Assembly (NCBI GenBank): GCA_022771695.1
Contig: JALEKJ010000062.1
Coordinates: 1 to 64,000 of the forward strand
Direction of reading: 5' to 3'
DNA from: Roseburia sp.
Lineage (GTDB): Bacteria; Bacillota; Clostridia; Lachnospirales; Lachnospiraceae
Length of the DNA stretch: 64,000 bases
Under the pieces are notes generated by a model. That model saw only the letters and a list, made by a program, of their open reading frames with translations. It was not told where the DNA came from and searched no databases. The stretch's first letter is position 1; each line of letters opens with the position of its first letter. Of this stretch, positions 39,808-48,992 are shown one piece after another. The position numbers and the translations under genes were made by a program.

Positions 39808-40278
39808 CTAACGCATGATTGGATGTTCTGCGATATATTTTTCTAAAAGCTCTGCTGCATCTCCCACAAGTTCCTTACAGGGACGCTTCTGATAATATTC
39901 TGCCGTACGCGCCTCCGGTGTCGGTGCCTCCCTTTTCACGGCAAGCCCCAAAAGTTCCCTGCATACGATAGAACGGTTCTCTTTTTCAAAATCCGCCGCA
40001 AGTGACTGAACTCTCGCATAAAGTTCCGCTTTCTCCGTAACAGCTTTCGGGTCATCATATCCGTAAAGCAAACCAATGGTCATAAACATCCCGGAAACCG
40101 CACCGCAGACCTCTCTAAGTCTTCCCATCCCCCCGCCAAAAGAAGAGCTTAACGCAGCCGCCGTCTTCTCATCCATTCCATGAAGGTCCGCAAATGCCAA
40201 AAATACGGACTGCGCACAGTTATACCCCTCTTCAAATAAAGCCATTGCCTTCTCTCTTCTCATCTCACACATCCTCAT
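39808..40278 (-). CDS. C_GCAxxG_C_C family protein
   Basis: ALFEEGYNCAQSVFLAFAD, SSFGGGMGRLREVCGAVSGMFMTIGLLYG, CRELLGL. Confidence 0.92.
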   Translation of the reverse strand: MRMCEMRREKAMALFEEGYNCAQSVFLAFADLHGMDEKTAAALSSSFGGGMGRLREVCGAVSGMFMTIGLLYGYDDPKAVTEKAELYARVQSLAADFEKENRSIVCRELLGLAVKREAPTPEARTAEYYQKRPCKELVGDAAELLEKYIAEHPIMR

Positions 40279-40393
40279 TTCTATTTTTAATATATAACTT
40301 TTGTTGTATTTTCACAATGCTTTTGGTTATTTATAATGGTATAATCATATCATACTTTTAGAAAGGAGCGGAACATTTCTGTTCCACAAAAAT

Positions 40394-41845
40394 ATGAGTA
40401 CACTGAATCTGACATTATTGACAGACCTCTACGAGCTTACGATGATGCAGGGCTATTTTAAGAATCAAAACCGCGACATCGTCGTTTTCGACGCATTTTA
40501 CCGCAACAATCCCTGCGATGGAGGTTATGCCATCTGCGCCGGACTTGAGCAGGTCATTGACTATATCGAGCATCTGCATTTCGATGAGGATGACATAGGC
40601 TACTTAAAAAGCCTCGGCATTTTCGATGAGGATTTTCTGGAATATTTAGGGCATTTTCATTTCTCCGGCGACATCTATGCCGTACCGGAAGGCAGCGTAA
40701 TTTTTCCGCGTGAGCCGCTAATAAAAGTCATTGCTCCAATCATGGAGGCGCAACTGGTTGAGACTGCCATCCTAAATATTTTAAACCACCAATCTCTGAT
40801 TGCCACGAAGGCAGCCAGGGTCTGCTATGCCGCACAGGGAGACGGTGTCATGGAGTTCGGTCTTCGTCGTGCTCAGGGACCTGATTCCGGTACTTATGGT
40901 GCACGTGCTGCCGTGATTGGCGGCTGCAAGGGAACTTCCAACGTGCTCGCCGGACAGCTTTTTGATGTTCCGGTACTTGGCACCCATGCGCACAGTTGGA
41001 TTATGAGTTTCTCAGACGAGTATACCGCATTCAAGGCATATGCCGAATTATATCCGTCTGCCTGCATCCTTCTCGTAGACACCTATGATACGTTAAAGTC
41101 CGGTATTCCGAATGCCATCCGTGTGTTTACTGAGATGCGCGAGGCGGGCATTCCGCTCACCTATTACGGTATCCGTATGGACAGCGGAGACCTTGCTTAT
41201 CTTTCCAAAAAAGTCCGTAAGATGCTGGATGCAGCAGGCTTTCCGGATGCCGTCATCTCTGCCTCTAACGATTTGGATGAGTATCTGATTGAAAGCTTAA
41301 AGCAACAGGGCGCTACAATTACCTCCTGGGGTGTCGGCACAAACTTGATTACCTCAAAGGACAACCCTGCGTTTGGCGGAGTCTATAAGCTGGCAGCAGT
41401 TCAGGATAAGAACGGCAATTTCCAGCCGAAGATTAAGCTTTCCGAGAATATTGAGAAAGTTACCAACCCGGGCAATAAGACTTTTTACCGCGTATATGAA
41501 AAGTCTACCGGCAAGATAAAGGCAGACCTTATCTGCCTCGCCGACGAAATTTTTGACGAAGCCGACGACTTAAAGCTCTTTGACCCGAGTGCCCCATGGA
41601 AAAAGACAAAGCTCCCGGGCGGCAGCTACACACTCCGCGAAATGCTCATTCCGGTTATCAAAGCCGGGAAGACCATCTATCACTCCCCAAGTGTTATGGA
41701 AATTCGCGAAATCTGCAATCAGGAAAAAGAGACGCTTTGGGATGAGACCAAGCGTTTCGTCAATCCGCATGAAATATATGTCGATCTGTCTCAGAAGCTC
41801 TATGACATGAAAACAGATTTGTTGAACCGGATGAATAAGGAATAA
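40394..41845 (+). CDS. pncB: Nicotinate phosphoribosyltransferase
   Basis: LLTDLYELTMMQGYFKN, EFGLRRAQGPDSGTYGARAAVIGGCKGTSNVLAG, GTHAHSWIMSF, RMDSGDLAYLSKKVRKML. Confidence 0.95.
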   Translation: MSTLNLTLLTDLYELTMMQGYFKNQNRDIVVFDAFYRNNPCDGGYAICAGLEQVIDYIEHLHFDEDDIGYLKSLGIFDEDFLEYLGHFHFSGDIYAVPEGSVIFPREPLIKVIAPIMEAQLVETAILNILNHQSLIATKAARVCYAAQGDGVMEFGLRRAQGPDSGTYGARAAVIGGCKGTSNVLAGQLFDVPVLGTHAHSWIMSFSDEYTAFKAYAELYPSACILLVDTYDTLKSGIPNAIRVFTEMREAGIPLTYYGIRMDSGDLAYLSKKVRKMLDAAGFPDAVISASNDLDEYLIESLKQQGATITSWGVGTNLITSKDNPAFGGVYKLAAVQDKNGNFQPKIKLSENIEKVTNPGNKTFYRVYEKSTGKIKADLICLADEIFDEADDLKLFDPSAPWKKTKLPGGSYTLREMLIPVIKAGKTIYHSPSVMEIREICNQEKETLWDETKRFVNPHEIYVDLSQKLYDMKTDLLNRMNKE

Positions 41846-41891
41846 TACAGAGGCTCTCGCAAATAACTTTTTGCGAGAGCCCCTGTATTTT

Positions 41892-42905
41892 CTAATTGAA
41901 TCCGACAACCTTCTGTGAAAGCTTATAGGCAGCCACAGAAATTTTTCTTCCTCCCTTGCCCGGCAGGTTCATGGCATTACCCATGATGCCGGAGCGCAGA
42001 TGATGGAACAGGCGGATATCTTTATCCTTAATATATTTCCAAAGTTCACGCTTCTTCTCTAAGTTCTCCTCTGTGCCGGAACGAATCAGCATAATCGTGG
42101 AGATGACCGTAATAATCTCCAGATAATTGAACATATAGCGCCGAAGCTTACGATTTGAAATCTTCCAAAGGTCAAATTCATCCACCATAATCTTGTTTAC
42201 GCGTATCTGCTGGTCAATTCTGGAAATCATGACCTTCTCGTTCACGGACTGGTCTTCTCTTCCGATATAATAACGATAAAAATCAACATCCATATAATAC
42301 ATGTTGTTCACACTCGGAAGTGGCTTATATACATAGATATTATCCACATAGAACGTATGCTTCGGCAGCTCTAATCCACACTCTCTTAAGAGCTTTGTAC
42401 GATAGATAACGGAATGCATCAATATGTACTGTCCCTTGCGGAAATGTCCTACATCCTTCCATGTAAAAAGTTCATCCTGCGGCAATGCACTATAACGCAT
42501 CACCTTCTTGTGCTTTGCACCTTCCTTTTCATAAACATAGTTCGCAATAAACATATCCAGTGCCTTTTCTCCGCCGGCAAGCTCACGCAATTTTGCGAGA
42601 ATCTTCATGTATGCATCCTGATCTACCCAGTCATCACTGTCAACCACCTTAAAATAAAGACCTGTCGCATTGCGAATGCCTGCATTTACCGCCTCTCCAT
42701 GGCCGCCATTTTCCTGATGAATCGCACGGACAATGCCCGGATACTTGCGCTCATACTCATCTGCTATCTCTGCGGTGCGGTCCTTTGAACCGTCATTTAC
42801 CACCAGAATTTCTACATCATCCCCTCCCGGAAGCAGGGATTTGATACAATTTTCCATGTAAGCTTCCGAGTTGTAACACGGAATCGCAAATGTTAATAAC
42901 TTCAT
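41892..42905 (-). CDS. Family 2 glycosyltransferase
   Basis: TFAIPCYNSEAYMENCIKSLLPGGDDVEILVVNDGSKDRTAEIADEY, YFKVVDSDDWVD. Confidence 0.92.
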   Translation of the reverse strand: MKLLTFAIPCYNSEAYMENCIKSLLPGGDDVEILVVNDGSKDRTAEIADEYERKYPGIVRAIHQENGGHGEAVNAGIRNATGLYFKVVDSDDWVDQDAYMKILAKLRELAGGEKALDMFIANYVYEKEGAKHKKVMRYSALPQDELFTWKDVGHFRKGQYILMHSVIYRTKLLRECGLELPKHTFYVDNIYVYKPLPSVNNMYYMDVDFYRYYIGREDQSVNEKVMISRIDQQIRVNKIMVDEFDLWKISNRKLRRYMFNYLEIITVISTIMLIRSGTEENLEKKRELWKYIKDKDIRLFHHLRSGIMGNAMNLPGKGGRKISVAAYKLSQKVVGFN

Positions 42906-42932
42906 AAACCTCTCCTCTTCTCGTACAAAACT

Positions 42933-44075
42933 TTACAGACTGTCTGCCAGCTCCATCGCTTTCTTCGTCATCGCATCGATATTATAGTATTTATACTCAG
43001 CCAGACGCCCCAGTAAATGGAACTTCTTCATGCCGTTCGTCAAGGCTCGATACTTCTCATACAGTGCCTGATTTTCATCGTTTAAAATCGCATAATACGG
43101 AATCTCACCGGCTGCTCCCGTATATGCAAATGGGTACTCCTTCACGATCGTGGTTCCGTCTGCATCCTGCTGTCCGGTCAAAAACTTAAACTCTGTAATA
43201 CGCGTGAAATCCTCACTCACAGTATAATTCACCACGCTGTGTCCCTGATAAGAATCCTTATCATAGTGCTCAAAATCAAATCGCAGAGAGCGATACGGCA
43301 ATCTGCCGAATCTGCAATCAAACAATTCATCAAGGGCACCCGTATAAATGACATCCCCGAAAAACTGCTCGCCCTCCAGGTATATATCATCCCCGTCAAA
43401 GGAAAGCACATCCTTACAGTCTATGCCGCATCTGACGGTAATATTGTCGTGTGCAAGCATTTTCTCAAACATTGGAGTAAATCCTTCCTTCGGTACACCC
43501 TGATATTTATCCTGAAAATAACGGTTATCATAAGAAATGAGCACCGGCACACGCCCTGTTACCTCCGGACTTATTTCCTCCGGCTTCTGTCCCCACTGCT
43601 TCATCGTATATCGCAAAAAGACATTTTCATAAACATACTGTGCGATTTCACGAATGTCTGCATCCTCGTTCTCACGAAGCTTCATGATAGGAACTCTGCT
43701 ACCCTCTCCATATGTTTCAATCAGCTTCTTCTCTAAACGGTCCGCCTTTTCCTTTTCATATACCATATGCAATGTATTCAGGTTAAACGGAACCGGAATC
43801 AAGCTCTCTCCAACCTTTGCAACCACCTCATGTCCGAACATATACCAATCCGTGAAGCGTGACAGGTAAGAAAATACCTCTTCCATTCCTGTGTGAAAAA
43901 TATGCGGTCCATAATTATGAATAAGTACACCGTAATCATCCTGCTCATCATAACAGTTTCCACCGATATGACTTCTGCGCTCGATTACCAATACCTTTTT
44001 CCCCTTTTCCTCTGCAAGCTTCCTCGCAGCTACAGCACCTGCAATTCCGGCACCAATAACAACACAATCGTACAT
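42933..44075 (-). CDS. glf: UDP-galactopyranose mutase
   Basis: VVIGAGIAGAVAARKLAEEKGKKVLVIERRSHIGGNCYDEQDDYGVLIHNYGPHIFHT; start at MYDCVV behind GGAGG. Confidence 0.97.
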   Translation of the reverse strand: MYDCVVIGAGIAGAVAARKLAEEKGKKVLVIERRSHIGGNCYDEQDDYGVLIHNYGPHIFHTGMEEVFSYLSRFTDWYMFGHEVVAKVGESLIPVPFNLNTLHMVYEKEKADRLEKKLIETYGEGSRVPIMKLRENEDADIREIAQYVYENVFLRYTMKQWGQKPEEISPEVTGRVPVLISYDNRYFQDKYQGVPKEGFTPMFEKMLAHDNITVRCGIDCKDVLSFDGDDIYLEGEQFFGDVIYTGALDELFDCRFGRLPYRSLRFDFEHYDKDSYQGHSVVNYTVSEDFTRITEFKFLTGQQDADGTTIVKEYPFAYTGAAGEIPYYAILNDENQALYEKYRALTNGMKKFHLLGRLAEYKYYNIDAMTKKAMELADSL

Positions 44076-44157
44076 TTCTCCTCCATCCTGCCCCACTCAC
44101 TCCAGCACGTTCCTGTCTGCTTAGAGTTTCCGGCACAATCCTGTAGTAATCTGTTTT

Positions 44158-44186
44158 ATTATACACGCTTTCACGCAATACGCCAA
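44158..44186 (-). promoter_or_regulatory. Candidate sigma-A promoter of glf (TTGGCG-N17-TATAAT)
   Basis: Perfect -10 and near-consensus -35, ~83 nt upstream of the start. Confidence 0.65.
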
Positions 44187-44474
44187 ACTGTTTTTTCTTA
44201 GTATTTTCTAAATTTTACCAAAAAACGTTAAAAAACATACTTTTTGAATTTTTGTTCATATTTTATTTACAAAATTCTAATAAACTCTGCACACGCTGGT
44301 CATAATTAACTTTTATAGTATACCTAAAGATAAGACAACAAGAATTTTTCATAGAACTTTTTTCATTCTTGGCAATATTGCCAAGTCACCTTGCTTAGCC
44401 GATAAGCAAGGTTCCTCCCAAAAGACAGTGATTCATTTCACTTTCAATACACACAATCTTTTTCATATGAAAAG

Positions 44475-44496
44475 CCGGTGCAACAGCACCGGCTCC
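44475..44496. terminator. Terminator downstream of mutY
   Basis: AGCCGGTGC-AACA-GCACCGGCT followed by TTTTCATATG on the minus strand. Confidence 0.75.
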
Positions 44497-44502
44497 CTCT
44501 TT

Positions 44503-45651
44503 TTATTCCGGAGAATCCATGGATTCCTCAAATCTTTCGTTTCCCAGTTTGATATTCATATAACCCGCATATGCTGCAAATGCCGCAGGAATTGCATAGC
44601 GCTCGCTGGCATCATCTGCATCTACAAAAAGCAAATTGTTTGCCTTAGGCATATCTGTTCCCTCCAATAATATTGCATATCCGTTCATATGCCACTCGAT
44701 ATGGGAAAAAATATGCTTTGCCGGTGCAAGCTTCTGAATACGAATTGGCACAAGTTCCATCTGCTTGACGACTTCCAATACTTTCTCGGGCTCAAGGTCT
44801 CCCTCCACATTCGGCAGTTCATATAGTCCCGCCAGAAGCCCCTCACTCGAACGTTTGCGGATTGCTACCTTATCGCCGTCACGCAGGATAAGTACGGTCC
44901 GCTTCTCTATCTTTCTCGCTTTTGCCTTACTTTTTACCGGAAGTTCCAGGATTCGCCCTTCTTTTTTTGCCAAACAGCAATCCTGCCACGGACACTCCCC
45001 ACAGAGCGGTGCGCCATTGGGCACACAGACGGTTGCTCCCAGTTCCATCATCGCCTGATTCAGCGCCCCCGGAATGTTCTCGCCCTGCAATCTTTTTTTT
45101 AACGCATCAGGTATCGTAAGCTGTTTCATCATCGCGAGCAATGTCTGCTCAATTTCACTGCGGAAAGACTGCTTCATGATATCCGTATTGTCAGCCGTCG
45201 CACGTGTAAGAATGCGAAGAACATTTCCGTCCACCGCCGGCACATACTGTCCATATGCAATCGATGCAATAGCACCTGCCGTATAATGCCCGATACCTTT
45301 CAATTTTAAAAGTTCCTCATATTCAGCCGGAATAACACCACCATACGATTCTATCACTTGAATTGCAGCCTTTTGCATATTACGGACACGATTGTAATAA
45401 CCAAGCCCCTCCCAGAGCTTCAGCAATTCATCCTCCGGGCACTCTGCTAACGCCTGCACATCCGGCAATGCCTTTGTAAAACGCTCAAAATATGGCTTCA
45501 CCGCCTCCACTCTCGTCTGCTGCAGCATAATCTCAGACACCCAGACCCGGTAAGGCGTAGGCTCCTCCCGCCAAGGCAATACTCTCGCATGCCCCCTGAA
45601 CCATTCCAGAAGTGGCTCCACCAGCTTCTCTAACTCAAAATCCTGTAACAT
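44503..45651 (-). CDS. mutY: A/G-specific adenine glycosylase
   Basis: LPWREEPTPYRVWVSEIMLQQTRVEAVKPYF, HhH LLKLKGIGHYTAGAIASIAYG, C-X6-C-X2-C-X5-C cluster motif (CVPNGAPLCGECPWQDCC). Confidence 0.96.
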   Translation of the reverse strand: MLQDFELEKLVEPLLEWFRGHARVLPWREEPTPYRVWVSEIMLQQTRVEAVKPYFERFTKALPDVQALAECPEDELLKLWEGLGYYNRVRNMQKAAIQVIESYGGVIPAEYEELLKLKGIGHYTAGAIASIAYGQYVPAVDGNVLRILTRATADNTDIMKQSFRSEIEQTLLAMMKQLTIPDALKKRLQGENIPGALNQAMMELGATVCVPNGAPLCGECPWQDCCLAKKEGRILELPVKSKAKARKIEKRTVLILRDGDKVAIRKRSSEGLLAGLYELPNVEGDLEPEKVLEVVKQMELVPIRIQKLAPAKHIFSHIEWHMNGYAILLEGTDMPKANNLLFVDADDASERYAIPAAFAAYAGYMNIKLGNERFEESMDSPE

Positions 45652-45775
45652 CTTATCTCCATATCCAGTCTACCTGCAAAGCATATCCCGCTCTGATTAG
45701 CGGTCGTCAAATGTTCATTCGTGCAAGCACGATGACCATTTTCCTCGTCGCCATAACTATAACTGATTGCGTCAA

Positions 45776-46954
45776 TCACTGCAACCGGAATTGGCTGACA
45801 AATACTGCAATCTTATCCAGACATTCACGAATCACATTCTTGGAATATGCATAGGAGCAACGGATATACCCCTCTCCACAGGCTCCAAACGCATTTCCCG
45901 GTATGACTGCCACCTTCTGCTCTTTTAAGAGACGCTCGCAAAACTCCATGGAAGTAAGCCCCGTTTCCCGAATGGACGGGAACACATAAAAGGCTCCCTC
46001 CGGCTCAACTACCGCAAACCCCATCTGCCGGAATCCTTCCACTAAGATATGGCGTCTCTCGTCATACTCCTTGCGCATGGCTGCAATCTCCTCATCACGT
46101 ACCGGACTCTGCAATGCCTCCAGCGCCGCATACTGCGCCGTCGTCCCCGCAGACATGGTCGTAAACTGGTGTATCTTATTCATGTGGAAAATCACATCTC
46201 GCGGTCCTGCTGCAATGCCCAGTCGCCATCCGGTCATGGCAAACGCCTTAGAAAAACCGTTCAGCACAACGCATCTCTCATACATTCCCGGCAGTGAAGC
46301 GATGGACACATGCTTTTTTCCATAAGTAAGCTCCGCATAAATTTCATCGGTGATTACAAAAATATCATGTGCGATGACCACCTCTCGGATTGCCTCCAAA
46401 TCCTCCTGCTCCATGATGGCTCCGGTCGGATTGTTGGGGAATGAGATAAGAAGCACCTTGGTCTTGTCCGTAATCTTTTCCTCCAATTCCTCTGCAGTCA
46501 GGCGAAAGCTGTTCTTTGCCTGAAGCGGAATCGATACCGGGACACCACCGCACAGCTCCACACAGGGAATATAAGACACATATGCCGGCTCCACCACCAA
46601 CACTTCATCTCCCGGATTCACCAAGGTCCGAAGCGCCAAATCGATCCCCTCGCTGGCTCCCATGGTAATCAATATCTCGTCTGCCCTGTCATAGTGCAAA
46701 TCGAACTTTTCCAAATACTCTGCCACTGCCGCACGAAGCTCCACTGTTCCACGATTATCGGTATACTTCGTCTCTGCCCGGCGTATGGACTCAATCCCTG
46801 CCTCCCTGACATGCTCCGGCGTAGGAAAATCCGGCTCACCCACACCGAGGGAAAGCGCTCCCTCCATCGTATTGGCGATATCAAAAAAATCCTTAATACC
46901 GGAATCCGGCATTTCTTTCACAATCTTTGATATGTAAGACTTATTCTGACTCAT
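45776..46954 (-). CDS. Class I/II pyridoxal-phosphate aminotransferase
   Basis: LSLGVGEPDFPTPEHVREAG, VLLISFPNNPTGAIMEQEDL, VVLNGFSKAFAMTGWRLGIAAG. Confidence 0.95.
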   Translation of the reverse strand: MSQNKSYISKIVKEMPDSGIKDFFDIANTMEGALSLGVGEPDFPTPEHVREAGIESIRRAETKYTDNRGTVELRAAVAEYLEKFDLHYDRADEILITMGASEGIDLALRTLVNPGDEVLVVEPAYVSYIPCVELCGGVPVSIPLQAKNSFRLTAEELEEKITDKTKVLLISFPNNPTGAIMEQEDLEAIREVVIAHDIFVITDEIYAELTYGKKHVSIASLPGMYERCVVLNGFSKAFAMTGWRLGIAAGPRDVIFHMNKIHQFTTMSAGTTAQYAALEALQSPVRDEEIAAMRKEYDERRHILVEGFRQMGFAVVEPEGAFYVFPSIRETGLTSMEFCERLLKEQKVAVIPGNAFGACGEGYIRCSYAYSKNVIRECLDKIAVFVSQFRLQ

Positions 46955-47071
46955 AGTTTTTTCTCCATGCTGTTTTCATTGCTTTCCCGCGCTGCATTGC
47001 AGTCACGCCAATATCACAAATTTCATTATACACCTTTCCCGATAAATGGCACATCCAATTTTGAAAATCTA

Positions 47072-47100
47072 TTGACAAATTCTTCTAAAAGCAGTACTCT
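47072..47100 (+). promoter_or_regulatory. Candidate crt promoter (TTGACA-N17-TACTCT)
   Basis: Consensus -35 with a weak -10, ~95 nt before the ATG. Confidence 0.4.
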
Positions 47101-47112
47101 ATTTATATCATA

Positions 47113-47130
47113 TTGTTAATTTTTTATCAA
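47113..47130 (+). promoter_or_regulatory. Candidate Rex operator (TTGTTAA-TTTT-TTATCAA)
   Basis: One mismatch to the clostridial Rex consensus TTGTTAANNNNTTAACAA, immediately downstream of the crt promoter candidate. Confidence 0.55.
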
Positions 47131-47194
47131 ACAATAGGAGCCCTATTATAGCGCGGGTTTCTATTAATACCAACGATTCAGGAGGGTTTTTAAA

Positions 47195-47998
47195 ATGAGC
47201 GAATTTAACAACTTAACTTTGGAAATCGCTGATCAGATTGCAGTCCTTGCAATTTCAAGACCGGCAGCACTTAACGCATTAAACAGCGAGACTTTGGATG
47301 AGCTTAACGTAGCTCTTACCGAGATTGAAGCCATGGACGATGTAAAGGTTGTCATCTTAACCGGCGGTCCTGACAAGAAGGGTAACGCATTCAAATCTTT
47401 CGTAGCAGGTGCTGACATTTCCGAGATGGTGAATTTCTCCGCTGCAGAAGCAAGAGCATTTGGTATGAAGGCTTCTGTTCCATTCTTCAAATTACAGAAC
47501 ATGCGTCAGGTTACTATCGCTGCTGTCAACGGCTTCGCACTTGGCGGTGGATGTGAAATTGCTATGGCGTGTGATATCCGCATTGCATCCGACAACGCTA
47601 CTTTCGCTCAGCCTGAGACAGGTCTTGGCATCATCCCCGGATTCGGCGGTACACAGAGACTTGCACGCTTAGTAGGTATGGGACGTGCAAAAGAGATGAT
47701 TTTCACCTGCGATAACGTTGACGCACAGGAAGCATACCGCATCGGTCTTGTCAACAAGGTAGTTGCTCCGGAAGAACTGATGGCTACCGCAAAGGCTATG
47801 GCAGCTAAGATTATTTCAAAGGGAAGCTTTGCTGTATCTGTTGCCAAGGCTGCTATCAACAACGGTTACGACATGGATATCAAGAATGCAGTAGAGATGG
47901 AGGCAAATCTCTTCGGTGTTACCTGCTCAACCAACGACAAGAAAGAAGGTATGACCGCTTTCTTGGAAAGAAGAGCTGCAAACCTGACTGATTTCTAA
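47195..47998 (+). CDS. crt: Crotonase / enoyl-CoA hydratase (3-hydroxybutyryl-CoA dehydratase)
   Basis: SRPAALNALNSETLDEL, KSFVAGADISEMVNF, AAVNGFALGGGCEIAMACDIRIAS, PETGLGIIPGFGGTQRL. Confidence 0.95.
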   Translation: MSEFNNLTLEIADQIAVLAISRPAALNALNSETLDELNVALTEIEAMDDVKVVILTGGPDKKGNAFKSFVAGADISEMVNFSAAEARAFGMKASVPFFKLQNMRQVTIAAVNGFALGGGCEIAMACDIRIASDNATFAQPETGLGIIPGFGGTQRLARLVGMGRAKEMIFTCDNVDAQEAYRIGLVNKVVAPEELMATAKAMAAKIISKGSFAVSVAKAAINNGYDMDIKNAVEMEANLFGVTCSTNDKKEGMTAFLERRAANLTDF

Positions 47999-48158
47999 TT
48001 ATCCGCAAAGTGCCGGCTTATCGGTATCGATATTGCAGATTTTAAGAGTGTGCAAGGCTTAAGTGTCCTGCACACTCTTTTTTATTGACGCTTCATAGAA
48101 AAACAGCTACCATTAGATATAAGAAAAAGTATCATCCAAGGAAAGGCAGGTTCTTTTT

Positions 48159-48974
48159 ATGTTTGACAAAATTATCGGGTTTATCGGAGCAGGAAATATG
48201 GGAAGTGCTATGATTGGCGGCATCTTAAATGCATCTCTGGCGACAACCAGCCAGTTGATTGCAAGTGCACATTCCGCCGCCACCTTAGAGCAACTGCATT
48301 CCCGCTTCAAGATAGAGACGACGCTTTCCAACGAAACCGTTGCAGAGCGAAGTGACATCCTCGTTCTGGCAGTAAAGCCTAACAAATTTGACGAGGTCAT
48401 CCCACAGATTTCCTCCCATGTTAAAAATAATTGCATTATCGTCTCCATTGCCGCCGGCAAGACGATTGCCGCGATTGAAGAAAGCTTTGGCAGGGAAATT
48501 AAACTGGTTCGTGCCATGCCAAATACCCCAGCACTCGTAGGAGAAGCCATGAGTGCTTTGTGTGCAAATGCTTCTGTATCCACAGAGGAATTGGCAGAGG
48601 TTCAGCAGATTTTCAATTCCTTCGGCAAATCCGAGGTCGTACCTGAGTCTCTGATTGACGCCGTAGTCGGCGTATCCGGGTCATCCCCGGCTTATGTCTA
48701 TATGTTCATTGAAGCAATGGCAGATGCAGCCGTTGCAGATGGCATGCCACGCACACAGGCATACAAATTCGCCGCACAATCCGTGTATGGCGCCGCAAAA
48801 ATGGTGCTTGAAACCGGCAGACATCCGGGTGAGTTAAAAGATGCCGTCTGCTCTCCGGGCGGTACAACCATTGAGGCAGTCGCCGCCTTAGAAAAAGGCG
48901 GACTTCGCGACACGGTCATCACTGCACAACGTGCCTGCTCCCAAAAGTCTCATGACATGAGTGCAGGCAGATAA
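48159..48974 (+). CDS. proC: Pyrroline-5-carboxylate reductase
   Basis: GFIGAGNMGSAMIGGIL, RAMPNTPALVGEAMSAL, GVSGSSPAYVYMFIEAMADAAV, HPGELKDAVCSPGGTTIEAV. Confidence 0.97.
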   Translation: MFDKIIGFIGAGNMGSAMIGGILNASLATTSQLIASAHSAATLEQLHSRFKIETTLSNETVAERSDILVLAVKPNKFDEVIPQISSHVKNNCIIVSIAAGKTIAAIEESFGREIKLVRAMPNTPALVGEAMSALCANASVSTEELAEVQQIFNSFGKSEVVPESLIDAVVGVSGSSPAYVYMFIEAMADAAVADGMPRTQAYKFAAQSVYGAAKMVLETGRHPGELKDAVCSPGGTTIEAVAALEKGGLRDTVITAQRACSQKSHDMSAGR

Positions 48975-48992
48975 TATAAGGAGGACAACACC

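Noticed and set aside
47233-47862. Minus-strand ORFs over crt
   Set aside because: Antisense to a clear crotonase gene with good RBS and signatures.
48113-48583. Minus-strand 156-aa ORF over proC
   Set aside because: Antisense shadow of a confidently identified proC.
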